A stretch of 64,000 nt of DNA from Sphingopyxis sp. JAI108 (GCF_013410105.1 NZ_JACCCJ010000002.1:642001-706000), one strand, 5' to 3'; numbered from the stretch's first letter, positions 31,238 to 40,985 are shown. Numbers and translations: made by a program. Notes: generated by a model not told the origin, from the sequence alone.

Positions 31238-32245
31238 ATGACCGCCGCGCGCTCGCGTCACGACCATTTCCCTCGCGAAGACGGCGCGCGCCGCCGCCGT
31301 ATCCGCGAAAGCGTCGCCGCCGCCGACGCGGCATGGCGCGCCGCCGACAAGGCGCCCGGCGGCCTGCTCGCCGCGATCGACGCGGCCCGGGACGCCGTCC
31401 CCGACATCGCGCTCGCGCGGCTCCTGCCGTGGCTGGACGACATGGCGTGGCTGCAAGCGCGGCTGGACGACGCGCTCGCGCTGCTCGCCGCCGATCCCTT
31501 CGCGCGACCCCCGCTGCGGCCCGTGGGCGGCGGGGAAGGCGGCGCGGGCGGACTCGTCCTCGCCGATCGCGGCGGCGTTCGCCTCACGCTGCTCGTCCGT
31601 CCGGCGGGGAGCTGCGCCGCGGCGCCCGCCAGCGCCGTCTTCGTCCCCGGCCGCGCCGCGATCCGCATTCTGGCGAGCGGCGGCGCATCGCTCATCGCGC
31701 ACCATGTCGCGGTCGGCGGCGCCGAGGAAGCGGGCGGCTTCACCGCGTCGGCCGCCGCACCGTGCCGCAGCGAGCCGCCGCGCCCCTTGCGCACCGGCGA
31801 GCTCATCCGCCTCGATACCGCGCGGCAAAGCTACAGCCTGATCGGCGCGCGCCGCGACATATTGCTGCTCGAACTCGCGGTCCAGCCGCCGTCGCCGCTG
31901 CCGATCCGTGCCTATGACGTCGCGAGCGGCCGTCTCGCGCATGTCAGCGCGTCGCGCCGCGACAGCAGCTTTCGTGGGGTCGCGCTGACGCTGCTCCGTC
32001 ACCTCGGCCGCACCGGCGCGGCGCCGCTTTTCGTCGCCGAAGCCCAAAGCGAAGATTTCGCCGCGCGCTGGCACGCGCTGCGCGAGCTGGTCGCGCTCGA
32101 TCCCGCCGCCGCGCGCCCGCATCTTGCCGCGATGGCGGCGGGCGATCCGCATCCCGAGGTGCGCCAGGCGGCGCAAGCGACGCTGGCGTTCCTTTCATCC
32201 CCGCCCGCAAGCGCGAGGGGAGCAGGAGAATCCCCATGCCCCTGA
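31238..32245 (+). CDS. Unknown protein of the peptide cluster (cupin/HEAT-like architecture)
   Basis: This 335-aa protein is not recognised. A helical N-terminal third (LLPWLDDMAWLQARLDDALALL) is followed by a beta-rich middle with alternating hydrophobic strands (VFVPGRAAIRILASGGASLIAHHVAVGG; LIRLDTARQSYSLIGARRDILLLEL), which looks like a cupin barrel without clear metal ligands apart from a HH pair. The C-terminus (WHALRELVALDPAAARPHLAAM, DPHPEVRQAAQATLAF) looks like two HEAT repeats. It overlaps the next gene by 10 bp. The next product has the same three-part layout, so the two may form a pair. Confidence 0.7.
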   Translation: MTAARSRHDHFPREDGARRRRIRESVAAADAAWRAADKAPGGLLAAIDAARDAVPDIALARLLPWLDDMAWLQARLDDALALLAADPFARPPLRPVGGGEGGAGGLVLADRGGVRLTLLVRPAGSCAAAPASAVFVPGRAAIRILASGGASLIAHHVAVGGAEEAGGFTASAAAPCRSEPPRPLRTGELIRLDTARQSYSLIGARRDILLLELAVQPPSPLPIRAYDVASGRLAHVSASRRDSSFRGVALTLLRHLGRTGAAPLFVAEAQSEDFAARWHALRELVALDPAAARPHLAAMAAGDPHPEVRQAAQATLAFLSSPPASARGAGESPCP

Positions 32246-33141
32246 CCATCGACCCGCCGGCCGGCTCCGCGCTCGACCTTGCCGAAGTCGCGGCGCGGCT
32301 CGACGAAAGCGGCATCGACCTGACGCAAGAGGACAGTATCGCGCGCTGCGCCGCGCTTCTCGCCGGGCTCCAGCGCAACCGCGACTTCCTCGCAACCCGG
32401 GTCATCGCCGCGCTTCAGGCGAGTTACGCCGACCAGCTCGAAATCAACCGCTATTCGGCGCAGGTCTTCCTTCTCCACCGCAGCCCGCGCGGCTTTTACC
32501 TGCGCGCCAACCTCTGGCCCGCCGCGACCGACGCCGTCTATGCCGCGAGCGGCCCCGCGGCCTTTTCCTTCGGCGTCCCGCACGACCATAATTTCAGCTT
32601 TCTGACCGCCGGCTATTTCGGCCCCGGCTATGTCAGCGACTATTATGACCATGACCCCGAGGCGATCGACGGCCGCCTCGGCGAGCCGCTGGACCTGCGC
32701 TTCGTCGAGCGCAGCACCCTCACCGAAGGCCGGATGCTACTCTACCGCGCGCACCGCGACATCCACCGCCAGCTCCCGCCCGAAAGCCTGTCGCTCAGCC
32801 TCAACATCATGGACGAGGGCGAGCATGTCCCCTGGCGCGACCAATATATCGTCGATCTCGGGCAGAAAACCGACGAGCGCGGCACGATCGCGCGGCGCCC
32901 GACGCTGACCAGCGGCGAAATGCTGCTGCGCTGCGCGGTGCATCTGACCGGGAATGGCAGGGACATTGCCGAACAATTCGCGAGAGCGCACCCGGTGCCG
33001 AGGGTGCGCGCGAATGCGATCGCGGCGCTGGCGGCGGTTGCGGTCGATCCGGGGGGCGTTCTCGAACGCGGGATGGCCGATGCAGACGCGCGGGTGCGCG
33101 ATGATTGCGCGCGTTGGCTGGCCGATGGTCAAGCCTGCTGA
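32236..33141 (+). CDS. Unknown protein with cupin-like metal site and HEAT-like C-terminus
   Basis: This 301-aa protein has helices up to about residue 70, a beta-rich middle and a HEAT-like tail (VPRVRANAIAALAAVAV, DARVRDDCARWLAD). The middle carries VPHDHNFSFLTAGYFGPGY (His116, His118) and later YRAHRDIHRQ (His173, His177); such spacing is what a cupin or related oxygenase uses for Fe or Zn. An AGGAG site precedes ATG 32236. It may modify the 48-aa peptide, but neither substrate nor family is known. The next gene, lepA, is unrelated housekeeping. Confidence 0.72.
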   Translation: MPLTIDPPAGSALDLAEVAARLDESGIDLTQEDSIARCAALLAGLQRNRDFLATRVIAALQASYADQLEINRYSAQVFLLHRSPRGFYLRANLWPAATDAVYAASGPAAFSFGVPHDHNFSFLTAGYFGPGYVSDYYDHDPEAIDGRLGEPLDLRFVERSTLTEGRMLLYRAHRDIHRQLPPESLSLSLNIMDEGEHVPWRDQYIVDLGQKTDERGTIARRPTLTSGEMLLRCAVHLTGNGRDIAEQFARAHPVPRVRANAIAALAAVAVDPGGVLERGMADADARVRDDCARWLADGQAC

Positions 33142-33172
33142 CAGCGCGGCTTTCCGCTGCTAACGGCGCCCG

Positions 33173-34996
33173 ATGACGACTCCCCTTTCGCATATTCGCA
33201 ATTTTTCGATCATCGCGCACATCGACCATGGCAAGTCGACGCTCGCCGACCGGCTGATCCAGTTCACCGGCGGGCTGACCGCGCGCGAGATGTCGGCGCA
33301 AGTCCTTGATAATATGGACATCGAGAAGGAGCGCGGGATCACGATCAAGGCGCAGACGGTGCGCCTGAAATACAAGGCGCACGACGGCGAAACCTATCAG
33401 CTGAACCTGATGGACACGCCCGGTCACGTCGACTTCGCCTATGAAGTGTCGCGCAGCCTCGCGGCGTGCGAGGGCGCGTTGCTCGTCGTCGATGCGGCGC
33501 AGGGGGTCGAGGCGCAGACGCTCGCCAACGTCTATCAGTCGATCGAGCATGATCACGAGATCGTGCCGGTGATCAACAAGATCGACCTGCCCGCGGCCGA
33601 CGTCGACAAGGTGAAGGCCGAGATCGAGGACATCATCGGGCTGCCCGCCGACGACGCGGTGCTCGCGTCCGCCAAGGCGGGGATCGGCATCGAGGAAGCG
33701 CTGGAAGCGATCGTCACCAAAATTCCGCCGCCGAAGGGCGACGCCGCCGCGCCGCTCGTCGCGATGCTCGTCGACAGCTGGTACGACCCCTATCTGGGTG
33801 TTGTAATTTTGATCCGCGTGATCGACGGCGTGCTGAAAAAAGGGCAGCAGATCAAGTTCATGCAGGCGGGCACCACCCATCTGATCGACCGCGTCGGCTG
33901 TTTCACGCCCAAGCGCGAGGAGCTGACCGAGATCGGCGCCGGCGAGATCGGCTTCATCACCGCGCAGATCAAGGACGTCGCGCAGGCGCGCGTCGGCGAC
34001 ACGGTGACCGATGCCAAGAAACCCGCCGCGACGCCGCTGCCGGGGTTCAAGGAAGTCCAGCCGGTCGTCTTCTGCGGCCTGTTCCCGACCGATGCCAATG
34101 ATTTCGAGAAATTGCGCGAGAGCATCCAGAAGCTGCGGCTGAACGATGCGAGCTTCAGCTTCGAGATGGAAAGCAGCGCCGCGCTCGGTTTCGGCTTCCG
34201 CTGCGGCTTCCTGGGGCTCCTCCACCTCGAGATCATCCAGGAGCGGCTGACCCGCGAATATGACCTCGACCTGATCACCACCGCGCCGTCGGTGGTCTAC
34301 AAGCTGAAGCTGGGTCATACCAAGAATGAGGCGGCGAAGGAGATCGAGCTCCACAACCCCGCCGACATGCCCGACCCCAACCGCATCGACGAGATCGAGG
34401 AGCCGTGGATCGAGGCGGTGATCTATGTCCCCGACGAATATCTGGGCCCGATCCTGAAGCTGTGCCAGGACCGCCGCGGGGTGCAGAAGAACCTCACTTA
34501 TGTGGGCGGCCGCGCGCAGATCACCTATGAACTGCCGCTCAACGAAGTGGTGTTCGACTTTTACGACCGGCTGAAGAGCATCAGCCGCGGTTATGCGTCG
34601 TTCGACTATCACCAGATCGGCCACCGCCCCGGCGACCTCGTCAAGATGAGCATCCTCGTCAACAACGAGCCGGTCGACGCGCTGAGCATGATCGTCCACC
34701 GCGGCAGCGCCGAAAGCCGCGGCCGCGGCATGTGCGAGCGGCTGAAGGACCTGATCCCGCGCCACATGTTCAAGATCCCGATCCAGGCGGCGATCGGCGG
34801 CAAGGTGATCGCCCGCGAAACCATCGCCGCGCTGCGCAAGGACGTGACCGCCAAATGCTATGGCGGCGACGCGACCCGCAAGAAGAAGCTCCTCGAAAAG
34901 CAGAAAGAGGGCAAGAAGCGGATGCGCGAATATGGGAATGTGAACATTCCGCAGGAGGCGTTCATCGCCGCGCTGCGGATGGGGGATGATGCCTAG
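33173..34996 (+). CDS. lepA: Elongation factor 4 (LepA), ribosome back-translocase
   Basis: This 607-aa translational GTPase has the G motifs AHIDHGKST (G1), RGITIKAQT (G2), DTPGHVDF (G3) and NKIDLPAAD (G4), then the EF-G-like domains II, III and V, and the LepA-specific C-terminal domain ending [19 protein letters not shown]. It binds ribosomes and moves tRNAs back or aids ribosome assembly under ionic stress. Length matches the family. A stem-loop follows the stop. Confidence 0.98.
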   Translation: MTTPLSHIRNFSIIAHIDHGKSTLADRLIQFTGGLTAREMSAQVLDNMDIEKERGITIKAQTVRLKYKAHDGETYQLNLMDTPGHVDFAYEVSRSLAACEGALLVVDAAQGVEAQTLANVYQSIEHDHEIVPVINKIDLPAADVDKVKAEIEDIIGLPADDAVLASAKAGIGIEEALEAIVTKIPPPKGDAAAPLVAMLVDSWYDPYLGVVILIRVIDGVLKKGQQIKFMQAGTTHLIDRVGCFTPKREELTEIGAGEIGFITAQIKDVAQARVGDTVTDAKKPAATPLPGFKEVQPVVFCGLFPTDANDFEKLRESIQKLRLNDASFSFEMESSAALGFGFRCGFLGLLHLEIIQERLTREYDLDLITTAPSVVYKLKLGHTKNEAAKEIELHNPADMPDPNRIDEIEEPWIEAVIYVPDEYLGPILKLCQDRRGVQKNLTYVGGRAQITYELPLNEVVFDFYDRLKSISRGYASFDYHQIGHRPGDLVKMSILVNNEPVDALSMIVHRGSAESRGRGMCERLKDLIPRHMFKIPIQAAIGGKVIARETIAALRKDVTAKCYGGDATRKKKLLEKQKEGKKRMREYGNVNIPQEAFIAALRMGDDA

Positions 34997-35020
34997 GGTC
35001 AGGGCCTGACCCTCTTTCCC
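34996..35020 (+). terminator. Likely terminator of lepA
   Basis: GGGTCAG-GGC-CTGACCC forms a 7-bp stem beginning at the last base of the lepA stop codon, followed by TCTTTCCC. It is of moderate strength. Confidence 0.65.
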
Positions 35021-35123
35021 CTATCGTCCGCGAAATGGGGAAAAGTCCGGGGTTTTGGGCGCCCCGGCTTTCGTGGTAAGGACGGCACGCTGCTTCGGTT
35101 CACCCTGGGGAAGGGGAATTGTC

Positions 35124-36893
35124 ATGCGTCATCCGTTCCAGATCGCCGCGGCCCTCGGCATCGGGCTGTCGGCCGCGAGTTTCACACCGCCTGCGGGCTT
35201 TTCGGCGGCGGCGCTCGACGCGCTCGACCCGAGCCGGATCGCGAGCCTGTCGTGCGGCGCGCGGCGCGCGGGGTCGATGCTGGCGAACGAGCTGCTGATC
35301 GCGGCGGCGGTCGCGGCGCCGGCGAGCGCGGGGCGGACGATCGCGCTCTATCCCGACCTGGGGACATCGCCCTTTCCGGTGACGACGCGCGATGCACAGG
35401 CGCGGCGCTATTTCAGCCAGGGACTGCTGATGTCCTATGGCTTCAACCATGCGGGCGCGGTGCGCTCGTTCCGCGAGGCGCAGCGGCTCGACCCCGAATG
35501 CGCGATGTGCTGGTGGGGCGAGGCGGTGGCGCTGGGGCCGAACATCAACGCGCCGATGGACGACCGCGACCGGGCGGCGGCGCTGGGTGCGATGGACCGC
35601 GCGATGGCGCTGCGCGCGGAGGCGACGCCGATGGAGCGCGCGCTGATCGAGGCGGTGGCGCTGCGCTATTCGCGTGCGGCGGAGCAGGATCGCGCGGCGC
35701 TCGACGCCGCCTATGCCGACGCGATGCTGGAGGTCGCGCGCCGCTTTCCGGGCGACGACAATGTCGCGGTGCTTGCGGCCGAGGCGGCGATGGACACGAC
35801 GCCGTGGAATTATTGGGAGGCGGATAAGCGGACGCCGATCGGGCGGAGCGGCGAAGCGGTGCGGCTGGTCGAGGGCGTGCTCGCACGCAACCCCGATCAT
35901 GTGCAGGCGAACCATCTCTATATCCACCTCGTCGAGGCGAGCGATCCGGCGCGCGCCGAGGCGGCGGCCGACCGGCTGGCGAACCCGCTGGCGCCGAGCG
36001 CGGCGCACCTCGTCCATATGCCGGGGCATATCTATCAGCGGCGCGGGCGCCATGCCGATTCGATCCGCGTCAATGTCGCGGCGGCGCGCGCCGACGAGGC
36101 CTATATCCGCGATGCGGGCGATCAGGGGCTCGTGCGCTATGGCTATTATCCGCACAATGTCCATTTCATCGTGACCTCGGCGCAGATGGCGGGCGACCTT
36201 CGCACCGCGATCGAGGAGGCGCGGCGGCTGCGGACCTTGCTCGACCCCGACACGTCGGCGGCGATCGCGTGGATCCAGTCGATCGACGCCGCGCCTTATT
36301 TCGCGATGGCGCAGTTCGCCGAGCCGAAGGCGATCCTGGCGATGCCCGCACCCGACGCGCGGCTGCCCTATCCGGCCGCGATGCGCCATTACGCGCGGGC
36401 CGTCGCCTTTGCGCGGCTGCGCGATCGCAAGGGGTTCGACGGCGAACTGGCGGCGATGGCGACGCTGCGCACGTCGGGCGCGTTCCAGGCGATGGTCGAT
36501 CAGGGCGTGCCGGGCCCCGACCTGGTGCTGCTCGCCGAAGCGGTCGCGCGCGGGCGCCTTGCCGCGGGGGAGGGGCGGTATGACGAGGCGGCCGGGCTCT
36601 ATCGCCAGGCGATCGCGATCGAGGACAAGCTGCCTTATCAGGAGCCCGCCTATTGGTATTTCCCGGTCCGGCAGTCGCTCGGCGCCGCGCTGTTCCGGCA
36701 GCGGCGCTATGGCGAGGCGAGCGAGGCGTTCCGCGGCGCGCTGGCGCAGACGCCGAACAATGGCTGGGCGCTCTATGGCCTCCAGCGCAGCGAGGCGATG
36801 CAGGGGAAGCGGCTCGAGGCTGCGGCGGCGGGCAAGGCGCTGTCGAAGGCGTGGCTCGGCGACCGGCGCTGGCTGCGCATCGACCGGCTGTAG
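35124..36893 (+). CDS. Secreted tetratricopeptide-repeat protein
   Basis: This 589-aa protein begins with a signal-like helix (IAAALGIGLSAASFTPPAG) and carries many helical TPR-like repeats; examples are HAGAVRSFREAQRLDPECAMCWWGEAVALG, KRTPIGRSGEAVRLVEGVLARNPDHVQANHLYIHL and YDEAAGLYRQAIAIEDKLPYQEPAYWYF, read as successive helix pairs. The pattern HLVHMPGHIYQRRGRHADSI is conserved in a family of envelope TPR proteins of unknown role. GGGGAAGGGG lies 8 bp before ATG 35124. It probably acts as a periplasmic scaffold. Confidence 0.85.
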   Translation: MRHPFQIAAALGIGLSAASFTPPAGFSAAALDALDPSRIASLSCGARRAGSMLANELLIAAAVAAPASAGRTIALYPDLGTSPFPVTTRDAQARRYFSQGLLMSYGFNHAGAVRSFREAQRLDPECAMCWWGEAVALGPNINAPMDDRDRAAALGAMDRAMALRAEATPMERALIEAVALRYSRAAEQDRAALDAAYADAMLEVARRFPGDDNVAVLAAEAAMDTTPWNYWEADKRTPIGRSGEAVRLVEGVLARNPDHVQANHLYIHLVEASDPARAEAAADRLANPLAPSAAHLVHMPGHIYQRRGRHADSIRVNVAAARADEAYIRDAGDQGLVRYGYYPHNVHFIVTSAQMAGDLRTAIEEARRLRTLLDPDTSAAIAWIQSIDAAPYFAMAQFAEPKAILAMPAPDARLPYPAAMRHYARAVAFARLRDRKGFDGELAAMATLRTSGAFQAMVDQGVPGPDLVLLAEAVARGRLAAGEGRYDEAAGLYRQAIAIEDKLPYQEPAYWYFPVRQSLGAALFRQRRYGEASEAFRGALAQTPNNGWALYGLQRSEAMQGKRLEAAAAGKALSKAWLGDRRWLRIDRL

Positions 36894-36905
36894 AGGCGGG
36901 GCGGC

Positions 36906-37247
36906 CTACATTTCGATCGTGATGCGCACTTTCGACGGGGTGGTGCCCGCAGCATAAGCGATTTCGGCGCGCATCCGGCTGACGAGATCGGCGAGATGGT
37001 CGCCGCTCGGCGGAGTGTCGCGGCTCAGAAGCTCGGTCGGCGAGGTGCCGAGGAGATCGGCGAGCGCCTGAAGCCGCGCGAGCCGCGGGCGCGAGCGGCC
37101 CTGTTCCCAATAGCAGATCGAGGTCACGGTGACGCCGAGCCGGTCGGCGAGATCGGTCTTGCTATATCCCCGCGCCTGGCGCAGCCGCGCCAGCCGGTCG
37201 CCGAGCACCTCGTAGGATAGGCTGTTGTCCGGGTGGGCATGGATCAC
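36906..37247 (-). CDS. Xre family helix-turn-helix regulator
   Basis: This 113-aa protein has a Cro/CI HTH at about residues 12-68 (LGDRLARLRQARGYSKTDLADRLGVTVTSICYWEQGRSRPRL, in parts) and a C-terminal helical tail (LADLVSRMRAEIAYAAGTTPSKVRI). The start is set at GTG 37247, preceded by AAAGG at 11 bp; the only upstream alternative is a TTG at 37301 with no site. It stands divergently from the acetyltransferase gene. Target unknown. Confidence 0.8.
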   Translation of the reverse strand: MIHAHPDNSLSYEVLGDRLARLRQARGYSKTDLADRLGVTVTSICYWEQGRSRPRLARLQALADLLGTSPTELLSRDTPPSGDHLADLVSRMRAEIAYAAGTTPSKVRITIEM

Positions 37248-37413
37248 AGAGGTGCAACCTTTCGGACTTGGGGATGCAACAATAGCGAAGTTAAGCCCCA
37301 ACCGCTTTCAACATTTCACCGATCGCGGCCGGGGAAATTGCTGAGGGCTTGGCGGTGCAGGCGATTGCGGTGATGACCTGTCTTGCCTATCGTCGGCGCA
37401 TCGGGAGACTGCG

Positions 37414-38055
37414 ATGACCGGCACGGACAGGCAGCGGGCGGGGAAAAGGCCGCCGCGGATCGAGGATATCGCGGTGCACAGCCGGCTGAACGACGGCACC
37501 GCGGTGTGCCTGCGCACGATCACCCCCGACGATGCCCCGCTGATCCGCGAAGGCATCGCCAGATTGTCGGCCGAGTCGCGCTATCTGCGCTTCTTTTCGC
37601 CGGCGGCGACGTTGCCCGACGCGGTCATCGACCGCCTCGTCGACGTCGATGGACACAATCATATCGCATGGGGGGCAATCTGCAGTTCATGCCCCGATCG
37701 GCCGGCGATCGGCGCCGTACATGCGGTACGGCATCGCGCCGACGGGCCGGTGGGCGAGTTCTCGGTCGCGGTGCTCGACGAATTTCACGGGCAGGGGCTC
37801 GCGCGAATGATGACGGCGGCGCTGCTCGTCCATTGCCGCGCCGAGGGGCTGGTCGAACTCGACGTGCATATGCTGTCCGAAAATGCGGCGGCGCGGCGCC
37901 TCGTCAAGGCGCTCGGCGCGACCTGGGCAGGCGAAACCGCCGGGGTGGCCGACTATCGTTTCGATGTCGCCGCAGGTCTTGACACGTTGCGGGCGGACGC
38001 GGACGCGCCGGGCGTCCATGATGTGCTCAAGGCGCTCGAACGGGCGAACGGCTAG
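37414..38055 (+). CDS. GNAT family N-acetyltransferase
   Basis: This 213-aa protein has a GNAT core (about residues 28-170): TITPDDAPLIREGIARLS, then the acetyl-CoA-binding VGEFSVAVLDEFHGQGLARMMTAALL and the LVELDVHMLSENAAARRLVKALGA segment. It moves an acetyl group from acetyl-CoA to an amine, of unknown identity. The C-terminal extension (about 35 aa) is not part of the core. It stands alone between two regulators and a lipoprotein gene, on its own promoter. Confidence 0.88.
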   Translation: MTGTDRQRAGKRPPRIEDIAVHSRLNDGTAVCLRTITPDDAPLIREGIARLSAESRYLRFFSPAATLPDAVIDRLVDVDGHNHIAWGAICSSCPDRPAIGAVHAVRHRADGPVGEFSVAVLDEFHGQGLARMMTAALLVHCRAEGLVELDVHMLSENAAARRLVKALGATWAGETAGVADYRFDVAAGLDTLRADADAPGVHDVLKALERANG

Positions 38056-38216
38056 TCCCTCCCGCCGCCCCGGGTCGCTTGGGACGGCGGAAGGGTGGTC
38101 CGTAAAGCGGTCGCTGAAAGCGGGTGCACGTCCCGAATCCGGTGTTAACCCTGATGGCAGGACGCGGCGGTGACGGCGATCACAGGATGGCCCGAATATA
38201 TCGCGCGCAAAACAAA

Positions 38217-38240
38217 GGGCGCCGGAACAAACCGGCGCCC
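38217..38240 (-). terminator. Terminator of the small lipoprotein gene
   Basis: A 9-bp stem GGGCGCCGG / CCGGCGCCC with a six-base loop is followed, reading the minus strand, by TTTGTTTT. It lies 30 bp past the lipoprotein stop. Confidence 0.88.
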
Positions 38241-38269
38241 TTCGCCCTGCCCTTTAGGGAAGGCAGCCC

Positions 38270-38545
38270 TTATTTCGTCTGCGTGTCGCCGACGCCGCTT
38301 TCGGACGGGGCGATCTCGCCGTTGTCGTCCATCGCGTTGGCCTTTTCCTCGCCCATTTCCTCGACGACGTCAGCCTTGTTTTCCATGGCGTCCTTTGCCG
38401 CGCCTTCGGGCATGGCGTCGGCCTGATCGTCGATGGCTTCGGCCTGGGCCTCGGCCTGATCCTCGACCTTGTCGGCAGCGGGGCTCTGGCAGGCGCCGAG
38501 AGCGAGGGCCGAGGTGGCGGCGAGGGTGATGAACATCTTGCGCAT
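38270..38545 (-). CDS. Small acidic lipoprotein
   Basis: This 91-aa precursor has a lipoprotein signal (MRKMFITLAATSALALGAC, lipobox LGAC, cysteine 19). The mature part is very acidic, with AEAQAEAIDDQADAM-type repeats that may form a coiled coil. ATG 38545 has a GGGAG site; a longer reading frame adds an unlikely N-terminus. It has its own terminator, so it is probably well expressed. Function is unknown; such proteins often act in envelope stress. Confidence 0.8.
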   Translation of the reverse strand: MRKMFITLAATSALALGACQSPAADKVEDQAEAQAEAIDDQADAMPEGAAKDAMENKADVVEEMGEEKANAMDDNGEIAPSESGVGDTQTK

Positions 38546-38656
38546 ATTGAGTGACTCCCAAAGTTGACTCGGGGGCTTAACGCGGGATGAACGTTTGGGT
38601 TGCAACAAAATTGTCAAGCTGTTGGGAAATAATGGGTTTTTATTGGAGCGGGGCGG

Positions 38657-38863
38657 TCAGGCCCCTGTTTTGACCTTCACCCACACCTGAACCGTCGCCG
38701 CGAACTTGCCCGGCGCGGGCGGCGTGACGTCGATGCGCTCGGCGGTGACCAGCTCGCCGGTCGCGAGGTTGAAGCTGGCCCAGGGCTTGGGCATGCGGCC
38801 GAAGCTCATCTTCTGGATCGGCTGGCCGGTGGCGGTGTTCATGATCGTCGCGGTGATAGACAT
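38657..38863 (-). CDS. Small hypothetical protein, 68 aa
   Basis: This soluble 68-aa protein starts MSITATIMNTATGQPIQK and ends VQVWVKVKTGA; alternating beta strands suggest a small beta sandwich. No signal peptide and no known family. It lies between the acidic lipoprotein and SciP genes, all on the minus strand, and is separated from SciP by a terminator, so it has its own transcript. An FGRMPKPWASFNLATGELV block looks conserved. Confidence 0.6.
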   Translation of the reverse strand: MSITATIMNTATGQPIQKMSFGRMPKPWASFNLATGELVTAERIDVTPPAPGKFAATVQVWVKVKTGA

Positions 38864-38918
38864 GGCGCGCCGGTAGCGGGCGCTCCCGTCACCTGTCCAG
38901 CCGCTGCGGATAAAAAAA

Positions 38919-38939
38919 GAGGGCGCCCGAAGCGCCCTC
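38919..38939 (-). terminator. Terminator of the sciP transcript
   Basis: An 8-bp stem GAGGGCGC / GCGCCCTC with loop CCGAA is followed on the minus strand by TTTTTTTAT. It lies 30 bp past the SciP stop. Confidence 0.9.
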
Positions 38940-38968
38940 CTTCATGCCTGGTCCGGTCCCGCGGCCCG

Positions 38969-39268
38969 TCAGAAGCGCTGTTGGCGCTCGTAAAGGTCGC
39001 GGTAGTGCTGGATGCGCGTCACGCGCAGCCCGGGCATGCCGCTGCGGTCGATCGACCGTTGCCAGCTGGCAAATTCCTCGAGGGTCAGCCCATAGCGTTC
39101 GCACGCTTCATCGACGGACAGGAGCCCGCCGTTGACGGCCGCGACGACCTCTGCCTTGCGACGCACGACCCAGCGGGTCGTCGAGGGCGGGGGCAGCGAG
39201 TCCAGCGTCAGCGGTTCGCCCAAGGGGCCGATGACCTGTGCGGGACGGATTTTCTGATTCTCGATCAT
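38969..39268 (-). CDS. sciP: SciP-type CtrA inhibitor (DUF1153)
   Basis: This 99-aa protein has the DUF1153 signature: TRWVVRRKAEVVAAVNGGLLSVDEACERYGLTLEEFASWQRSIDRSG, seen in parts as a trihelical HTH. In Caulobacter, SciP binds DNA beside the master regulator CtrA and blocks activation of CtrA-dependent genes in G1 phase. Its presence implies a CtrA circuit here. It starts 3 bp after the stop of the 126-codon gene, so the two are coupled, and has a strong terminator. Confidence 0.9.
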   Translation of the reverse strand: MIENQKIRPAQVIGPLGEPLTLDSLPPPSTTRWVVRRKAEVVAAVNGGLLSVDEACERYGLTLEEFASWQRSIDRSGMPGLRVTRIQHYRDLYERQQRF

Positions 39269-39271
39269 GCT

Positions 39272-39652
39272 TCATTCCATATTTGCAACGTCGGAGGGGG
39301 GTGTGTCCGACGCTTCTTGCTCTAGAACAGAGGGATTCAACATCGGCTGAAATCCTCTGGTAAACAGGTCGTTCATAGTTTCGGGCAGGGCGTTCGCATC
39401 CTCCGACAAATCGAGAAAGCGAACGACGGACGGAGCTTTTTGTTCCGCCGAACCGCGCCTGCCGCAGAGGATGCTGCGCAGCGCATTAAGCTTTGCCGCA
39501 TGGCGATCGCGCTGCGCCTGCGCCCGCAAGTGGCGCACCGTCGGCAGCGTCGCCTGACGCGTGCTGGAGACGGCCAGAATGATGTCGAAGCCGGGCTTCG
39601 ACAATCGGGCCGCACCGGCGATGCGCGGAAGATCGGACGGGTCAAGGTTCAT
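39272..39652 (-). CDS. Unknown protein upstream of sciP, 126 aa
   Basis: This 126-aa protein is not recognised. It begins MNLDPSDLPRIAGAARL, continues with a basic helical segment (LRAQAQRDRHAAKLNALRSILCGRRG) and ends with an acidic tail. It lies directly upstream of sciP and is probably cotranscribed. Role in motility or cell cycle is possible only by association. A palindromic GTTAGCGAAGCTTAAC at 39708-39723 stands before the start. Confidence 0.6.
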   Translation of the reverse strand: MNLDPSDLPRIAGAARLSKPGFDIILAVSSTRQATLPTVRHLRAQAQRDRHAAKLNALRSILCGRRGSAEQKAPSVVRFLDLSEDANALPETMNDLFTRGFQPMLNPSVLEQEASDTPPSDVANME

Positions 39653-39784
39653 GCGACTCGTCTACGCGAGAGGAGCTAAAGTCCCGTAAATGCCTGTTTC
39701 AGCACCTGTTAGCGAAGCTTAACCCGCGTCAATATCTTGACAGGGTGCGCGGAAAAGCTGGCATTTTGCCCTCCGCATCCCTAG

Positions 39785-40933
39785 ATGGCGCCGACCATGA
39801 TCGAGACGATTTCCACCCCCGCCGGGCTCGCCCGGGCCGACTTTCAGCTGGCCGAGCCGCTGAAGGACCGGCGAATCGTCGTTGCCATGTCCGGCGGAGT
39901 CGACTCGAGCGTCGTCGCCGCGCTCGCCGCGCGATCGGGCGCCGAAGTGATCGGCGTGACGCTGCAGCTCTACGATCACGGCGCCAAGGCGAAGCGCGTC
40001 GGCGCCTGCTGCGCCGGGCAGGACATTCGCGACGCGCGCGCGGTCGCCGACCGGCTGGGCTTCGCGCATCATGTCTATGACCATGAAAGCCGGTTCCGCG
40101 ACACGGTGATCGACCAGTTCGCCGACGAATATCTCGCCGGACGGACGCCGATCCCCTGCGTGCGCTGCAACATGGGGGTGAAGTTCACCGACCTGTTCGC
40201 CCTTGCGAAGGATCTGGGCGCCGACTGCCTTGCGACCGGCCATTATGTCCGGCGCGTGATGGGGCCCGCGGGCGCCGAGTTGCACCGCGCGGTCGATCCG
40301 GCGCGCGACCAGAGCTATTTCCTGTTCGCGACGACGCAGGACCAGCTCGACTTCCTGCGCTTTCCGCTGGGCGGAATGGAGAAGAGCGTTGTGCGCGAGA
40401 TCGCGCGCGAACTGGGCCTTGGCGTCGCCAGCAAGCCCGACAGCCAGGACATCTGTTTCGTCCCAGACGGCGACTATGCGACGCTGGTGAAGAAGCTGCG
40501 CCCCGAGGCCGACGACCAGGGGGCGATCGTCCATGTCGACGGCCATGTGCTCGGCGCGCACAAGGGGCTGATCCACTATACGGTCGGGCAACGGCGCGGG
40601 ATCGAGATCGGCGGGCAGGCCGAGCCGCTTTATGTGGTGCGGCTCGATGCGGCGAAGAAGGAAGTGATCGTCGGGCCGCGGCGCGCGCTTGGCGTTTCGG
40701 GCGCGCGGCTCGGCGAGGCGAACTGGCTCGCCGCGGTCGAGGGGCGCGAGGTTCTGGCGAAAGTGCGCAGCATGGCGAAGCCGGTGCCGGCGCGGGTGGC
40801 GGGCGACCGGCTGATCTTTGCCGCGGCCGAATATGGCGTTGCGCCCGGGCAGGCGGCGGTGCTGTACGACCCGGCCGACAGCGCGCGCGTGCTTGGCGGC
40901 GGCTGGATCGAAGAGACGTTCGCAGCGGAATAG
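39785..40933 (+). CDS. mnmA: tRNA-specific 2-thiouridylase MnmA
   Basis: This 382-aa enzyme puts sulfur on position 2 of the wobble uridine of tRNA-Glu, -Gln and -Lys. The PP-loop [13 protein letters not shown] binds ATP; the catalytic cysteines sit in [12 protein letters not shown] (about residue 122) and [11 protein letters not shown] (about 222). The [13 protein letters not shown] tRNA-binding segment is visible as [14 protein letters not shown] 39785 or 39797 are both possible. It diverges from the sciP operon. Confidence 0.97.
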   Translation: MAPTMIETISTPAGLARADFQLAEPLKDRRIVVAMSGGVDSSVVAALAARSGAEVIGVTLQLYDHGAKAKRVGACCAGQDIRDARAVADRLGFAHHVYDHESRFRDTVIDQFADEYLAGRTPIPCVRCNMGVKFTDLFALAKDLGADCLATGHYVRRVMGPAGAELHRAVDPARDQSYFLFATTQDQLDFLRFPLGGMEKSVVREIARELGLGVASKPDSQDICFVPDGDYATLVKKLRPEADDQGAIVHVDGHVLGAHKGLIHYTVGQRRGIEIGGQAEPLYVVRLDAAKKEVIVGPRRALGVSGARLGEANWLAAVEGREVLAKVRSMAKPVPARVAGDRLIFAAAEYGVAPGQAAVLYDPADSARVLGGGWIEETFAAE

Positions 40934-40985
40934 ATTGAACTTTTCGCCCCGATGCCGCAGCCTGCTGCGCAAACAGGGGAGAAGA

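Noticed and set aside
32807..34765. 652-codon minus-strand frame
   Set aside because: It is antisense to lepA with a composition typical of shadow frames.
39708..39723. CtrA site before the sciP operon (GTTAGCGAAGCTTAAC)
   Set aside because: The half-sites are TTAG and TTAA with a six-base spacer instead of seven, so the match is too weak to claim.
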